Positions 6,217 to 15,223 of a DNA stretch of 26,689 bases are shown one piece after another. The position numbers and the translations under genes are program-made. Numbering within the stretch: the first letter of the stretch is position 1; each line of letters begins with the position of its first letter. The notes beneath the pieces were generated by a model. It was not told the origin of the DNA and ran no database searches. It saw only the letters and a program-made list of their open reading frames with translations. Source of the stretch: a virus; IMG/VR virus record IMGVR_UViG_3300047553_000029, positions 1-26,689 of that record. One strand, written 5' to 3'.

Positions 6217-7391
6217 GGATTGAACTGCCTGAACCACATATCAACCAGCTTCCTATCCTGCAATCACCTGCAAGGTTCAGGGTTGTAATGTGCGGCAGAA
6301 GGTTCGGCAAATCAGAACTATCACAAATCGAAATAATAACCGAATCACTCAAAGGTCATCAGGTCGCATACATTACGCCAACGTATAATCTTGCAAAGAC
6401 TTTTTTCGATAAGTTAGCAAAGGCTGTACCTTTCCCGGCAAACAGGTCAGAATTAACGATAAGCCTACCAACAAAGGGGAGTATCCAATTCTTTACAGGT
6501 GAGCGGCTTGATAATCTACGGGGTAGGAAATTCCACCTTGTTGTAGTGGATGAGGCTTCTTTTATTCCTAACCTTGAGGATGGGTGGTTAAATGCTATCC
6601 GACCAACACTTACCGACTATATCGGTAGAGCATTGTTTTTGTCAACCCCAAAAGGTAGGAACTATTTTTATTCCCTTTTTATGAAAGGAAGTGATGTAAC
6701 AGATTTCAGAAACAGTAGCCCTAACGATTGGGAATCTTTTAAATTTACAACTTATGACAACCCACACATAAATAAAACCGAGATTGATGACGCACGTACT
6801 CAATTACCTGAAGCGGTGTTTGAGCAGGAATACATGGCTAACCCAATGGAAAATGCGGCTAACCCTTTCGGTAGTGCTTTTATTCAGCAATGTACTTATC
6901 CAATGAGTACGGAAGCCCCTGCGGTTTATGGTATTGACCTTGCCAAATCTACGGACTGGACAGTTATTATCGGGATGGACAGAATGGGGGCAGTTTGTTA
7001 CTTTGACAGATTCCAAAACGATTGGCGAACTACAAAGCAGAAGATAAAACTACTACCAAAAGCACCCATACTGATAGATTCGACAGGGGTAGGAGACCCG
7101 ATAACAGAAGAACTTCAGCACGATGGGCTGGAAGTAACAGGCTTCAAGTTCAGCCAAACAAGCAAGCAACAACTTATGGAAGGGCTGCAAGCGGCTATAC
7201 ATCAGCGCAAAATAACCTTCCCGGCTGGCATAATAACGCAGGAATTGGAAATTTTCGAGTACCAATATCATGCAGGAGGTGTTAGGTATTCTGCACCATC
7301 AGGCTTTCATGATGATGTTGTTATGGCATTAGCTTTAGCAAATCAGCACGTTAACCAATATAGAAACAAAGGAAAATATTCTTTCGCATGA
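6213..7391 (+). CDS. terL: terminase large subunit
   Basis: Encodes 392 residues with both terminase domains. ATPase: Walker A CGRRFGKS (27-34), Walker B LVVVDEAS (109-116) with catalytic E114, and coupling motif STPKG (144-148). RNase H-like nuclease: D242 in YGIDLAKSTDW, D289 in ILIDSTGVGDP, and D367/D368 in FHDDVVMALALA, together giving the expected metal-binding acidic triad. It is the packaging motor and genome-cutting enzyme, docking on the portal. It is compact compared with the usual 420-600 residues. It overlaps both neighbours by four bases. Confidence 0.93.
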   Translation: MRIELPEPHINQLPILQSPARFRVVMCGRRFGKSELSQIEIITESLKGHQVAYITPTYNLAKTFFDKLAKAVPFPANRSELTISLPTKGSIQFFTGERLDNLRGRKFHLVVVDEASFIPNLEDGWLNAIRPTLTDYIGRALFLSTPKGRNYFYSLFMKGSDVTDFRNSSPNDWESFKFTTYDNPHINKTEIDDARTQLPEAVFEQEYMANPMENAANPFGSAFIQQCTYPMSTEAPAVYGIDLAKSTDWTVIIGMDRMGAVCYFDRFQNDWRTTKQKIKLLPKAPILIDSTGVGDPITEELQHDGLEVTGFKFSQTSKQQLMEGLQAAIHQRKITFPAGIITQELEIFEYQYHAGGVRYSAPSGFHDDVVMALALANQHVNQYRNKGKYSFA

Positions 7392-7996
7392 AATGGAGTG
7401 ACGTAACAGTAGGACAATACCAACAACTTGCCGAAATCGGTAAAATGGGGTTAAGCGATTTAGAAGCAACACAGGAAACGATTGCTATGCTATTTGGGTT
7501 AACCATTAATCAAGTCCGGCAACTAAAGCCGTTGAAGATGGCAAAGTATGTTGAAGAATTAGGTTTTCTAAAAACCGAAATAATCCCGAGGCGCAGAACT
7601 ATTCTGTATTGCAAAGGCTATTTCTACGGGGTTGACTATAGCTTTGTTGATTTTGTTACCAGCAAATACATTGAAACAAAATATTTTATGCAGGACTTTG
7701 TGGCTAACATCCACAACCTGCTGGCGGTTTATACGCATCAGCTGAAGTACGGCATCATAAAAAAAAGACCGAGAATATCGGAATTTGAAAAAGATGCGGA
7801 AAGATTGAAGGCTGCAAATATTGAAGAAGCAATGGGGGTGCTGGTTTTTTTTTATCCAACATTCGACAACTTGATGAAAACTACGCAACATTATTTGGAA
7901 CTGAACAACAAGACGGGGAGGATGAACAAACTGATAGAGAAGGCAATCACCCTTTCCTTGAACAATACGGCTGGATATACCAAGCACACCTTGTGA
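7388..7996 (+). CDS. tail assembly chaperone, zero-frame product (gpG-like)
   Basis: Encodes 202 residues. The start MKWSDVTVGQYQQLAEI, followed by a short helical region (ATQETIAMLFGLTINQV), is typical of small tail chaperones of Bacteroidota phages. Residue 155 falls at the end of a T9 run (7845-7853), where a -1 slip gives a longer product; the unshifted reading continues for 47 residues to TGA 7994-7996. The short and long forms would correspond to gpG and gpGT of lambda-like phages, coating the tape measure and recruiting tail tube subunits. It overlaps terL by four bases, an unusual position since such genes normally sit just before the tape measure gene. Confidence 0.65.
   Translation: MKWSDVTVGQYQQLAEIGKMGLSDLEATQETIAMLFGLTINQVRQLKPLKMAKYVEELGFLKTEIIPRRRTILYCKGYFYGVDYSFVDFVTSKYIETKYFMQDFVANIHNLLAVYTHQLKYGIIKKRPRISEFEKDAERLKAANIEEAMGVLVFFYPTFDNLMKTTQHYLELNNKTGRMNKLIEKAITLSLNNTAGYTKHTL
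7845..7853 (+). promoter_or_regulatory. probable -1 frameshift slippery site (T9)
   Basis: Nine Ts read in frame as GTT TTT TTT TAT. This contains the heptamer T TTT TTT in the right register for a -1 slip (X XXY YYZ). The -1 frame is open from 7825 to 8136, so the run lies inside the only window in which a slip gives the extension. No clear downstream stem or pseudoknot was seen by eye. RNA polymerase slippage on the U9 run is an alternative mechanism. Confidence 0.6.
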
Positions 7997-8136
7997 GCGA
8001 ATTTGAACGGGTTTCTCTGGATGATGTCTATAAAATGACAGCTGTACACTTCCTAAATGATTTGGCGTACCTAAAGGCTAAAAACGCCCATGATGACTAT
8101 TTAAATAAAAAGGCTCGTGGCAAAACAATCGCTTAA
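7852..8136 (+). CDS. -1 frame extension of the tail assembly chaperone (gpT-like part)
   Basis: A stretch of 94 codons without a start of its own, joined to residue 155 of the upstream gene by a -1 slip to give a fusion of 249 residues. It begins LSNIRQLDENYATLFG, passes an acidic linker (EQQDGEDEQTDREG), then has a well-formed domain: FLEQYGWIYQAHLVSEFER, then VYKMTAVHFLNDLAYLKAK. The W-x-Y followed by a helix with N-x-x-A/L-Y-L-K is the pattern of C-terminal domains of chaperones and minor tail proteins in these phages. It fills what would otherwise be a 120-base gap and ends 20 bases inside the next gene. A one-base assembly error in the T run would make it simply the true C-terminus. Confidence 0.65.
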   Translation, partial: LSNIRQLDENYATLFGTEQQDGEDEQTDREGNHPFLEQYGWIYQAHLVSEFERVSLDDVYKMTAVHFLNDLAYLKAKNAHDDYLNKKARGKTIA

Positions 8137-8824
8137 ATCTTTGCAGGCTGATGCGCTTAATGAAGGCTTCCTGAATGACCTCGGCAATGACAAAACAAAC
8201 TACGCAGATAAAAGACAAGCACCAGTTACTGAAAAGCTACTTATTGAGGTGGTAGGCAACTTCCTGCTTCAGGTGCAGGAAAACATAATTAAAGCTAATA
8301 AAGTTGATACTGGAAGGCTTTCTGAAGAATTAAGGCAAGGAGACCTTTTGAACAGCAAAGGCGTTTACTCCATAGAAGCAGGCTACCCACTAAACAGCGA
8401 AGCTGCCAATTATGCACCTTTTGTCAATCAGGGCGTAAAAGGATTTACATCCGGTGAGCCTTCTGATAGTCCTTTTAGCTTTAAATCAGCCCGACCAAAG
8501 TATGACGGGGTAATGGTGGATGCCATGTTGCAATGGGTAAAGCGTAACGGCATAAGCAGCAGGAGTGAGGACCAGCGCAGTAATTTGAGCAGGCTACAAT
8601 CAAAGCGGCAATCTGTCGGCAATGTTGATGTACAAAGACAAACAGCATACCAAATAGCTACAGCAATAAAGAAACGAGGTCTGCCGAAAACAGACTTCTT
8701 TACTTCAGCAGTTAGGCAATATTTCGGTGATGAATTTGTAGCAGCAGTTGGTTCGGCTTTCTTATCGGATGTTCGGGTGTACATAAAACAAGCGAATGCG
8801 CTAATTAATAGTGAGAATAAGTAA
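8117..8824 (+). CDS. HK97 gp10-like head-tail/minor tail protein
   Basis: Encodes 235 residues from a GTG at 8117, overlapping the frameshift extension by 20 bases. The segment NIIKANKVDTGRLSEEL (about 57-73) and later NYAPFVNQGVKG (98-109) are the hallmarks of the HK97 gp10-like family, which helps complete the tail or head-tail joint. The C-terminal part (RQTAYQIATAIKKRGLPKTD, then FFTSAVRQYF) matches the family's terminal helices. At 235 residues it is longer than many gp10-like proteins (about 120-150). The role is inferred from family and location. Confidence 0.65.
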   Translation: MAKQSLKSLQADALNEGFLNDLGNDKTNYADKRQAPVTEKLLIEVVGNFLLQVQENIIKANKVDTGRLSEELRQGDLLNSKGVYSIEAGYPLNSEAANYAPFVNQGVKGFTSGEPSDSPFSFKSARPKYDGVMVDAMLQWVKRNGISSRSEDQRSNLSRLQSKRQSVGNVDVQRQTAYQIATAIKKRGLPKTDFFTSAVRQYFGDEFVAAVGSAFLSDVRVYIKQANALINSENK

Positions 8825-8826
8825 TT

Positions 8827-10008
8827 ATGGCGATAACAGTTAACAGCACCCCTGAAGCGTACCCCTCGGCTCATGATGACCTTTGGTTTGTTACTACCAG
8901 CACAAATGTTGCACAGGCTAACTTTAAGTTTGTTTTTGATGTTTATATAAATAGCATATTGGTAGCACGGGTAAAACAATTCCCTGACCCATCTACTTCA
9001 AAGGGAATCTTCAATGCTGCTACGATTGTTCGCAGCTATCTATCTTCAGGCTTTAAACCGAACGCAACAGCTACACTGTTTTCATATAATGGGGCTGACA
9101 TTTACGTTAGCTATCAAATCCAATACGGGGAAGAATACGGTGGAACTACTTACACTAACCTAACCAATGCAACTTATCAGGCATACAACTTTTATGCACC
9201 AATTTTCAGAGACCCATCTACAAGTTATTTCGGAACAAGGGTAAGCAACTGGCTAACCTTTCGAGATACGACAAAAGTAGAGTGCGGATTTACTGAACCT
9301 TTGTTTGTTTCATGGGCTAATCCTTTTGGTGCAAATGTAAACATGACGGCAACGGTTAGGGTGATTAATGAAGCAGGTGGAACAGTTGGCAGCGCATCAA
9401 CTACGACAACTCAAAGCATAGGCAACTTTTTATTATTAGATATTTCACCGGGTGCAATTAACACGCACTTCGGAAGCACTATTATAAACGCCAACGCTTA
9501 CGGGTATGGAATCAAATTAAATTACGGGGCAACTAGCAGCAGCGAAATATTAGTAACATTGGCTTGCGGTGCGAAGTTTGTGCCTACTATCTTGACCTTT
9601 CAAAATAGTTTAGGCGGCTATGAATCATTTGGATTTAGGCTGGTAAACAAAGAAAAAAGAAACTATGAACGACAAGAATATGCTTTGGATAAATACCAAT
9701 ACAACGCCTCCGCTTTGGCTATGCGCCAGTACGACAGCTTCAAGCGATATAATCCGGGTAGCGTATCATTTTACACCAAGCAGGATGTATTGTTTCAGTT
9801 GCGGTCAGCAATGCTAAACGTACAAAATTATAACTGGCTTAAAGATTTATTAGGCAGCCCTGAAGTATACTTAACCAATGGAGGCTACCATTACCCAGTA
9901 CTGGTAACGAATACGAACTTTGATTCGAAAGTGCAGTATGCCGATAAAGGTAATTTTATGGAGTTGGAAGTTAAGTACCCAAACGCTGTAAATTCGCAGT
10001 ACCGATGA
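8827..10008 (+). CDS. tail structural protein, likely distal tail/tip component
   Basis: Encodes 393 residues, beta-rich, with many Thr, Asn and Tyr and no coiled coil, signal peptide or membrane segment. It begins MAITVNSTPEAYPSAHDDLW and has FVFDVYINSILVARVKQFPDP near residue 34, a type of opening repeatedly found in Bacteroidota phage virion proteins. The second half (KRNYERQEYALDKYQYN, GSVSFYTKQDVLFQL, VYLTNGGYHYPVLVTNT) looks like a compact beta domain. It overlaps the next large tail gene by four bases and stands two genes before the tape measure. Distal tail or baseplate role is inferred from context; a hub role is also possible. Confidence 0.55.
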   Translation: MAITVNSTPEAYPSAHDDLWFVTTSTNVAQANFKFVFDVYINSILVARVKQFPDPSTSKGIFNAATIVRSYLSSGFKPNATATLFSYNGADIYVSYQIQYGEEYGGTTYTNLTNATYQAYNFYAPIFRDPSTSYFGTRVSNWLTFRDTTKVECGFTEPLFVSWANPFGANVNMTATVRVINEAGGTVGSASTTTTQSIGNFLLLDISPGAINTHFGSTIINANAYGYGIKLNYGATSSSEILVTLACGAKFVPTILTFQNSLGGYESFGFRLVNKEKRNYERQEYALDKYQYNASALAMRQYDSFKRYNPGSVSFYTKQDVLFQLRSAMLNVQNYNWLKDLLGSPEVYLTNGGYHYPVLVTNTNFDSKVQYADKGNFMELEVKYPNAVNSQYR

Positions 10009-12050
10009 GAACGGAAATATACATAGAAGACCAGCGGCTGGATTTAACGCAGGATATTAGTGCAGAACTAACCTACTCAATAGACGATATTCAGGACTTC
10101 GGTACCCGGAACACATCATTTAGTAAAACGATTGTACTTCCCGGCAATGCGAACAATAACAAAATATTTGGACACGTTTTTGATTTTAACAGGTCAACGC
10201 CTTATGACCCAACAGACCAAAATTACGGCTATAATTTTAATCCTGCTGCGACTGCCCGGTGTGTTATCCTTATAGATAAGATTCAGGTATTTAAAGGCGT
10301 TTTAAGGCTTTTGGAAATTGTGATAGATAACGGGATAATAGAGTACGAATGCGCTGTATTTGGTGAATTAGGAGGATTTGTTTCTGCATTAGGCAATAAT
10401 AGATTAGAGAACCTTGATTTTTCAGCATATAACATAGCGTGGAATTATACCAACATACAAAACAGCTGGAATAATGTTACTGGTGGCGGTATTTACTTTC
10501 CACTAATAGATTACGGGGGTATGTCAGGCAACAAGGTAGATTTTGATTTTAAAGCCTTCCGACCTGCTTTTTATGTTAGGGAGATATTAAGCAAGATAAT
10601 AACAGCTTCAGGCTATACATGGGACTTCCCATTGTTATCTACGGCTTTGTTTGATAGGCTTGTAATACCTAACAATCAGCTGCGAATTAACAGCTTGACT
10701 ACACAGGTTTTTGATGCTGATTTTACCATTGGAACGTACAGCAACCCTACATATATTCCAATGACTGTTATTACGGCTGGTTCGTTTACTGGAACCAATC
10801 CAATAACATACACAGCAACAGAGCCGCTAAACCTTAACATAACCTGCCGACCTATTGGGCAAGTTAACACATTGACAAGCACACCGGGAACAGTTACATT
10901 TAGACTAAAGAAAAACGGAGCAGTATTGCGTGAAGAAAGCCGATTTGTGCCGTCATCAAATTTTTACGTAAATTTTAATCTTGATGTTACGGGTGTAAAC
11001 GTGGTTCAGTCTGATATTATTTCTGTTGAGGTTAGCAGCAACATTGTTTCTTACCAGTCCTTCGGTGGTCAGTTTACGCTTGACAGTTCTGTTCCTGTTG
11101 AAGTGCCTATTGCATACAATGATGTAATAAGCATAAACGATTGCCTACCAAAAGGAATATTCCAGCGGGACTTCTTTTCTTCTATTGTTAAGATGTTTAA
11201 TCTTTATGTTGTAGAAGATAAGTTTGTAGATAAAAAACTGGTCATTAAGCCTTTTGTTGATTTTTACAGCTACACAGCTTCAGCCCAATATGACTGGACT
11301 AATAAAATGGACAGGTCAAAGCCTATGCGATTAAAACCGATGTCGGAATTAAATGCAAGGTATTACCAGTTTGCTTACAAGCCTGATACTGATTATTATG
11401 GGGAGAATTACCGGAAAAAGTATAATCAGGGCTACGGGGATTTTATAGAAGATACGGCAAGCGAATTTGTAAAGGAAACAGAAAAGATAGAGGTAATTTT
11501 TGCAGCTTCACCATTATACCAATATTTGGGAACTGATAAAATCTATCCTGCAATCTATAAGCTATCAAATACAAAGCAAAGTGAAGACCCGATGGATTCG
11601 GTTATTAGGATAATGCAGGCGCAAAAGATAACTAACCGGGTTAGCTGGGCAATGAAGAACGGAGGTACTACGCTTGCAACGTATAATGATTACGGATATG
11701 CAGGGCATCTGTTTTTTAATACTGCATCATTTACGCAAACGAATCTAAACCCGACATCTGATATTAATTTCGGAGCACCTGCTGAAATTTATTTCCGGGT
11801 ACAGCAATACACATCTGTAAACCTATTTAATAGCTACTGGAGCGAATACATTGCAGAGATAACCGACAAGGACAGCAAGTTATTAACGGCTCAAATTAAG
11901 TTAAATGACACGGACATTTACAATCTTGATTTTGGGAAGTTGCTATATATAGACGGGAGCCTGTGGCGATTAAATCGGATTATGGATTATAACCCGATAG
12001 CTATGCAACCGACAAAGTGCGAATTTTTAAAAGTAATTGAATTAATATAA
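10005..12050 (+). CDS. large tail-tip/baseplate protein
   Basis: Encodes 681 residues. The N-terminal domain (1-110) contains YSIDDIQDFGTRNTSFSKTI, then LPGNANNNKIFGHVFDF, a block I associate with baseplate-hub-like proteins of Bacteroidota siphoviruses. A long beta-rich middle follows, and the C-terminus has FGKLLYIDGSLWRLNRIMDY followed by TKCEFLKV, a strand-rich end typical of hub or Tal-type proteins. No peptidase or lysozyme motif was spotted. Its stop overlaps the tape measure ATG by one base. It probably forms the tip that closes the tube and anchors fibres. Confidence 0.6.
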   Translation: MRTEIYIEDQRLDLTQDISAELTYSIDDIQDFGTRNTSFSKTIVLPGNANNNKIFGHVFDFNRSTPYDPTDQNYGYNFNPAATARCVILIDKIQVFKGVLRLLEIVIDNGIIEYECAVFGELGGFVSALGNNRLENLDFSAYNIAWNYTNIQNSWNNVTGGGIYFPLIDYGGMSGNKVDFDFKAFRPAFYVREILSKIITASGYTWDFPLLSTALFDRLVIPNNQLRINSLTTQVFDADFTIGTYSNPTYIPMTVITAGSFTGTNPITYTATEPLNLNITCRPIGQVNTLTSTPGTVTFRLKKNGAVLREESRFVPSSNFYVNFNLDVTGVNVVQSDIISVEVSSNIVSYQSFGGQFTLDSSVPVEVPIAYNDVISINDCLPKGIFQRDFFSSIVKMFNLYVVEDKFVDKKLVIKPFVDFYSYTASAQYDWTNKMDRSKPMRLKPMSELNARYYQFAYKPDTDYYGENYRKKYNQGYGDFIEDTASEFVKETEKIEVIFAASPLYQYLGTDKIYPAIYKLSNTKQSEDPMDSVIRIMQAQKITNRVSWAMKNGGTTLATYNDYGYAGHLFFNTASFTQTNLNPTSDINFGAPAEIYFRVQQYTSVNLFNSYWSEYIAEITDKDSKLLTAQIKLNDTDIYNLDFGKLLYIDGSLWRLNRIMDYNPIAMQPTKCEFLKVIELI

Positions 12051-14230
12051 TGGCGCAGCAAGAAGCGATAAATATAAAAGTAACGGTTGACAGCAAAGAT
12101 GCCCAGCAAGGGGTTGATAAGCTGCAACAAGGTGTAAAGCAAACAGGTGAAGCTGCCAAGAAAGCGGAAGCAGGAGCGAAGAAGGCTGGAGGTGCTTTTG
12201 CATCTATCGGCAACGCTTTAAAGTCTTTAGGTATTATTGGTTTGGTTGTTCGAGGCTTTGAGTTTCTACAGGAAATATTGATGAAGAACCAAAAAGTAGC
12301 GGATGCTTTTGCTATTGCTGGGGAGTTTATTAGCCGGGTGCTTTCTGATTTGGTAGAGTTCGTGGTGAATAATTTCGGGAAGGTTGTTGACCTATTTACG
12401 AAGGTCTTTAATGACCCGATGAAGTACGTTAAAGAATTAGGCGAGGCAATTAAAAACAACCTAATCGAAAGAGTTAAAAGCCTCATAGATGCCTATGGGT
12501 TTTTAGGTGAGATTATTAAGAACGTATTTACAGGAGAATTTGATAAAGCAGCAGAAGCCGCAAAGAATTTTGGTAAAGAGGTTGTTGATGTATTTACAGG
12601 CGTGGATGATGCTTTTGATAAAGGCGTGGAAGTTGTAAAGAATGCAACAGCTGCAATAGTTGATTATGGTAAAGAAACATTAGAGGCTGCAAAAAAAGGT
12701 GTAGCGTTAAGGAATAGCGCAAAACTGGCAGCGAGTGAAGCTGAAAGACAAGCTGCAATTTTTAAGCGGCAAGCAGAAGAACAAAGGCAAATAAGGGATA
12801 ACGAATTTGCAAGCATACAGGACAGGATAGAAGCCAATCAGAGGTTAGGTAAAATACTTGCCGACCAATTAAAATCTGAATTAAAAGCGGCAGAATTAGC
12901 GGTAGCATCTGCACAATACGAAAAGGATAAAAATAATAATCTTGACAATCAGATAGCTTTAAATCAGGCGTTAGCTGCTTTAGAAAGCAAACGTGAAGAA
13001 ATAACCGGGCAACGTTCAGAGCAGCTGGTTAATGAAGTTGCATTGCGGAAAGAATTATTAGACATCAATAAGCAGCAAACTGAATCTGATATTAAGCTGG
13101 ACATTGAAGCACGCAAAGCAGTCGCAAACAGGATAAAGGATGAAAAAGTAAAGCTGGAAACTTTACGGCAAATCGCTATTGATGAAGCGGCTATTGAATT
13201 GCAGCGATTACAAGATAATATAAAAACCCAGCAGGATGCTACAAAGCAGGTTTATGACCAGCAAGAAGAATTGGCAAAACAAGCATTGGCGAATAGAGAA
13301 ATAACCGAAAAGCAATTCAATGAAAAGCTGAAGGAAATAAATCAGCAGCGTGCAGATGCGGATAAAGAAACGAATGCAGCAAGGGTAGCGGCTGAAATTG
13401 AATACAAAGAGAAAAAGGCGGCTATTGCAGAAGAAATAATTGCAATAGATGAAAATATAGAAATGGAGAAATTCAAGCGTAATACTGAATCGCTTGAAAA
13501 GACAATTAACAATCAAAATTTAGAATTTGAGTTCAGAAGGCAAGCAATCGAATTAGAGCAGGAACAATTACAGGAAGCATTAAATAATAAATTAATTTCA
13601 GAGCAAGATTACACAAATAAATATCAGGAACTTGTAAATAGAAGAATGCAGATAGATGCTGAAGAAGTAGCGGCACAGCAGGCATTGCAAGACCAAAAAA
13701 ATGCTTTAGTACTTGCTGGTTTAGATATATTAAACGCAGCAGCAGGTCAAAATGAAAAGATAGCAAACGTAATATTTGCAATACAAAAGGCGATTGAAAT
13801 TGGAAGAATAATAACATCAACAGCTTCAGCGATTGCACAAGTTCAGGCAGGTGTTGCGGCTGTACCCGCAATATTGCCTCCGGGTGTACCGAACCCAGCT
13901 TTTGCGGCTGCCCTTGCTTTGGGTATAAAAAAGACAGTAGCGTTAAAGATTGGGGCTGCTGCACAATTAGCACAAATTGCAGCGGCTTCTATTTCCAAGT
14001 TCAAAAATGGTAATGCTCAAACTCCAAGCGGTACAGGTGGGCAAGGAGGTGGAATATCTACAGCTGCACCAATTCAGCCACAGCCAGCATTGCCAACAGT
14101 TACCCAGTTGGATAATCAAACTATTAACCGAATGGGGTCTGCAACAAATAGGGCGTATGTTTTAGAATCAGACATTAATAACAATCAGGAAAGGCTTATT
14201 AGAATAACAAGGGCTGCGAGGCTTGGATAA
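12050..14230 (+). CDS. tail tape measure protein
   Basis: Encodes 726 residues, dominated by Ala, Glu, Lys and Gln. An N-terminal coiled coil (AQQGVDKLQQGVKQTGEAAK) is followed by a hydrophobic segment at about 54-80. A long charged coiled coil then spans about 215-540, with heptads such as EAERQAAIFKRQAEEQRQIR. A second hydrophobic, Ala/Gly-rich region lies at about 583-647. The C-terminus reads RAYVLESDINNNQERLIRIT, a form common at the end of tape measures in these phages. Tape measures set tail length; at roughly 1.5 angstrom per residue this implies a tail of about 110 nm (an estimate). Minus-strand frames over this gene are artefacts of its biased composition. Confidence 0.88.
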   Translation: MAQQEAINIKVTVDSKDAQQGVDKLQQGVKQTGEAAKKAEAGAKKAGGAFASIGNALKSLGIIGLVVRGFEFLQEILMKNQKVADAFAIAGEFISRVLSDLVEFVVNNFGKVVDLFTKVFNDPMKYVKELGEAIKNNLIERVKSLIDAYGFLGEIIKNVFTGEFDKAAEAAKNFGKEVVDVFTGVDDAFDKGVEVVKNATAAIVDYGKETLEAAKKGVALRNSAKLAASEAERQAAIFKRQAEEQRQIRDNEFASIQDRIEANQRLGKILADQLKSELKAAELAVASAQYEKDKNNNLDNQIALNQALAALESKREEITGQRSEQLVNEVALRKELLDINKQQTESDIKLDIEARKAVANRIKDEKVKLETLRQIAIDEAAIELQRLQDNIKTQQDATKQVYDQQEELAKQALANREITEKQFNEKLKEINQQRADADKETNAARVAAEIEYKEKKAAIAEEIIAIDENIEMEKFKRNTESLEKTINNQNLEFEFRRQAIELEQEQLQEALNNKLISEQDYTNKYQELVNRRMQIDAEEVAAQQALQDQKNALVLAGLDILNAAAGQNEKIANVIFAIQKAIEIGRIITSTASAIAQVQAGVAAVPAILPPGVPNPAFAAALALGIKKTVALKIGAAAQLAQIAAASISKFKNGNAQTPSGTGGQGGGISTAAPIQPQPALPTVTQLDNQTINRMGSATNRAYVLESDINNNQERLIRITRAARLG

Positions 14231-14239
14231 ATTAAAAAC

Positions 14240-15118
14240 ATGGAAAAAGAATTACCTATTTACGAATTACAAATAGACGAGGCAATAGATGGCAGCGCAG
14301 AAGTTGACTTTGTTGCTTTGGTTGACCGACCTGCTGTGCAGCGTAACTTTTTAAAGTTTGCTGAAGATAGCTGGAACGATTACCCGGAAGCAGCGGTTAA
14401 CAATGCAAAGCGTGCATTAAAATGGGCAGAAGAGAACGGATGGGGTAGCTGTGGTGAGGCAACAGGCAAAGCAAGGGCTAACCAAATCGCAAATAAAGAA
14501 AATCTAACAAGGGAAACAATAGCCCGTATGGCATCCTTTAAAAGGCATCAGCAAAATAAAGATGTGCCTTATTCTGAAGGATGTGGCGGTTTAATGTGGG
14601 ATGCATGGGGAGGAGATGCAGGGATAGAATGGGCAATCAGAAAGCTGAAGCAAATTGATAAGCAACGTTTTAAAATTGAAGATGAAGAACAGCGGATTAT
14701 TTCAGGTGTTCTTATGTTAGCCGATACGCCAATTTATAGAAATGATGGCGTACAGGAGTACTACGTTGTTTTCAGTCCGCAAACTATTGCAGAGATTGCA
14801 CAAAAGTTTTTTCGCAAAGGTTATCAAAGCAATGTCAACCTGATGCACGACAGCGGGCAACAGCTTGAAGGTATTACTATGTTTGAAAGCTGGATAAAGG
14901 ACACTAAAAGAGGCGTTAGGGCAATGCAGGGCTTTGATGACGTACCTGATGGCAGCTGGTTTGGGTCTTACAAAGTTTATGATGATGCAACGTGGGATAA
15001 GATAAAAAGCGGTGAGGTTTTAGGCTTTAGCGTCGAAGGTGATTTTATTTACAAACAGAAAGTTAGCAAAGAAGAACAAATGATGCAGAAGATTATTGAA
15101 ATCTTAAGTTTGGTTTAG
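14240..15118 (+). CDS. XkdF-like prohead protease with inserted domain
   Basis: Encodes 292 residues. The N-terminus (YELQIDEAIDGSAEVDFVAL, VDRPAVQRNFLKFAE) and the C-terminal half (ISGVLMLADTPIYRND, NVNLMHDSGQQLEG, VLGFSVEGDF) match the XkdF/S78_2-type phage serine protease family; H203 and S264 are the likely catalytic pair. Between them, residues about 48-140 form an extra domain (YPEAAVNNAKRALKWAEENG, RMASFKRHQQNKDVPYSEG, CGGLMWDAWGGDAGIEWAI) that is known as a common insertion in phage proteases and portal-related proteins but has no assigned function. It should mature the capsid by cutting the scaffold and capsid precursors. A terminator follows the stop. Confidence 0.75.
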   Translation: MEKELPIYELQIDEAIDGSAEVDFVALVDRPAVQRNFLKFAEDSWNDYPEAAVNNAKRALKWAEENGWGSCGEATGKARANQIANKENLTRETIARMASFKRHQQNKDVPYSEGCGGLMWDAWGGDAGIEWAIRKLKQIDKQRFKIEDEEQRIISGVLMLADTPIYRNDGVQEYYVVFSPQTIAEIAQKFFRKGYQSNVNLMHDSGQQLEGITMFESWIKDTKRGVRAMQGFDDVPDGSWFGSYKVYDDATWDKIKSGEVLGFSVEGDFIYKQKVSKEEQMMQKIIEILSLV

Positions 15119-15142
15119 GTTTCTGTTTTGTGCAGTAGGTTG

Positions 15143-15179
15143 AACCCTGCCTGTTTCTACAGGTGGGGTTTTCTATTTT
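15143..15179 (+). terminator. rho-independent terminator after the protease gene
   Basis: An 11-base stem (AACCCTGCCTG at 15143-15153 with CAGGTGGGGTT at 15160-15170, including two G-T wobbles) closes a six-base loop and is followed by TTCTATTTT. It lies 25 bases after the protease stop and would separate the long tail operon from the scaffold and capsid genes. Confidence 0.8.
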
Positions 15180-15223
15180 GCCGATATATTTACTGATTAC
15201 TAATTATTGTAAATATTAATATT

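Noticed and set aside
7022-7285. 87-codon frame inside terL
   Set aside because: Fully within terL, which has complete ATPase and nuclease motifs; the alternate frame translation is Arg/Thr/Asn-rich without pattern.
8428-8979. 183-codon minus-strand open frame
   Set aside because: It is antisense to the gp10-like gene and the next tail gene, both clearly coding. Its translation is Cys-, Ser- and Phe-rich without domain pattern.
12001-12486. 161-codon minus-strand open frame
   Set aside because: Antisense to the tape measure start. Composition (Ser, Phe, Ala) reflects the complement of Lys/Ala/Glu codons.
13533-13973. 146-codon minus-strand open frame rich in Leu and Phe
   Set aside because: Mirror of the Gln- and Ala-rich tape measure coding strand; it could be mistaken for a membrane protein but has no start context or neighbours.
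15178-15209. Promoter before the scaffold gene (TTG-N20-TAATTATTG)
   Set aside because: The -7 box differs from TAnnTTTG in two positions in any 8-base register, and AT-rich sequence gives many such partial matches. Not strong enough to list.
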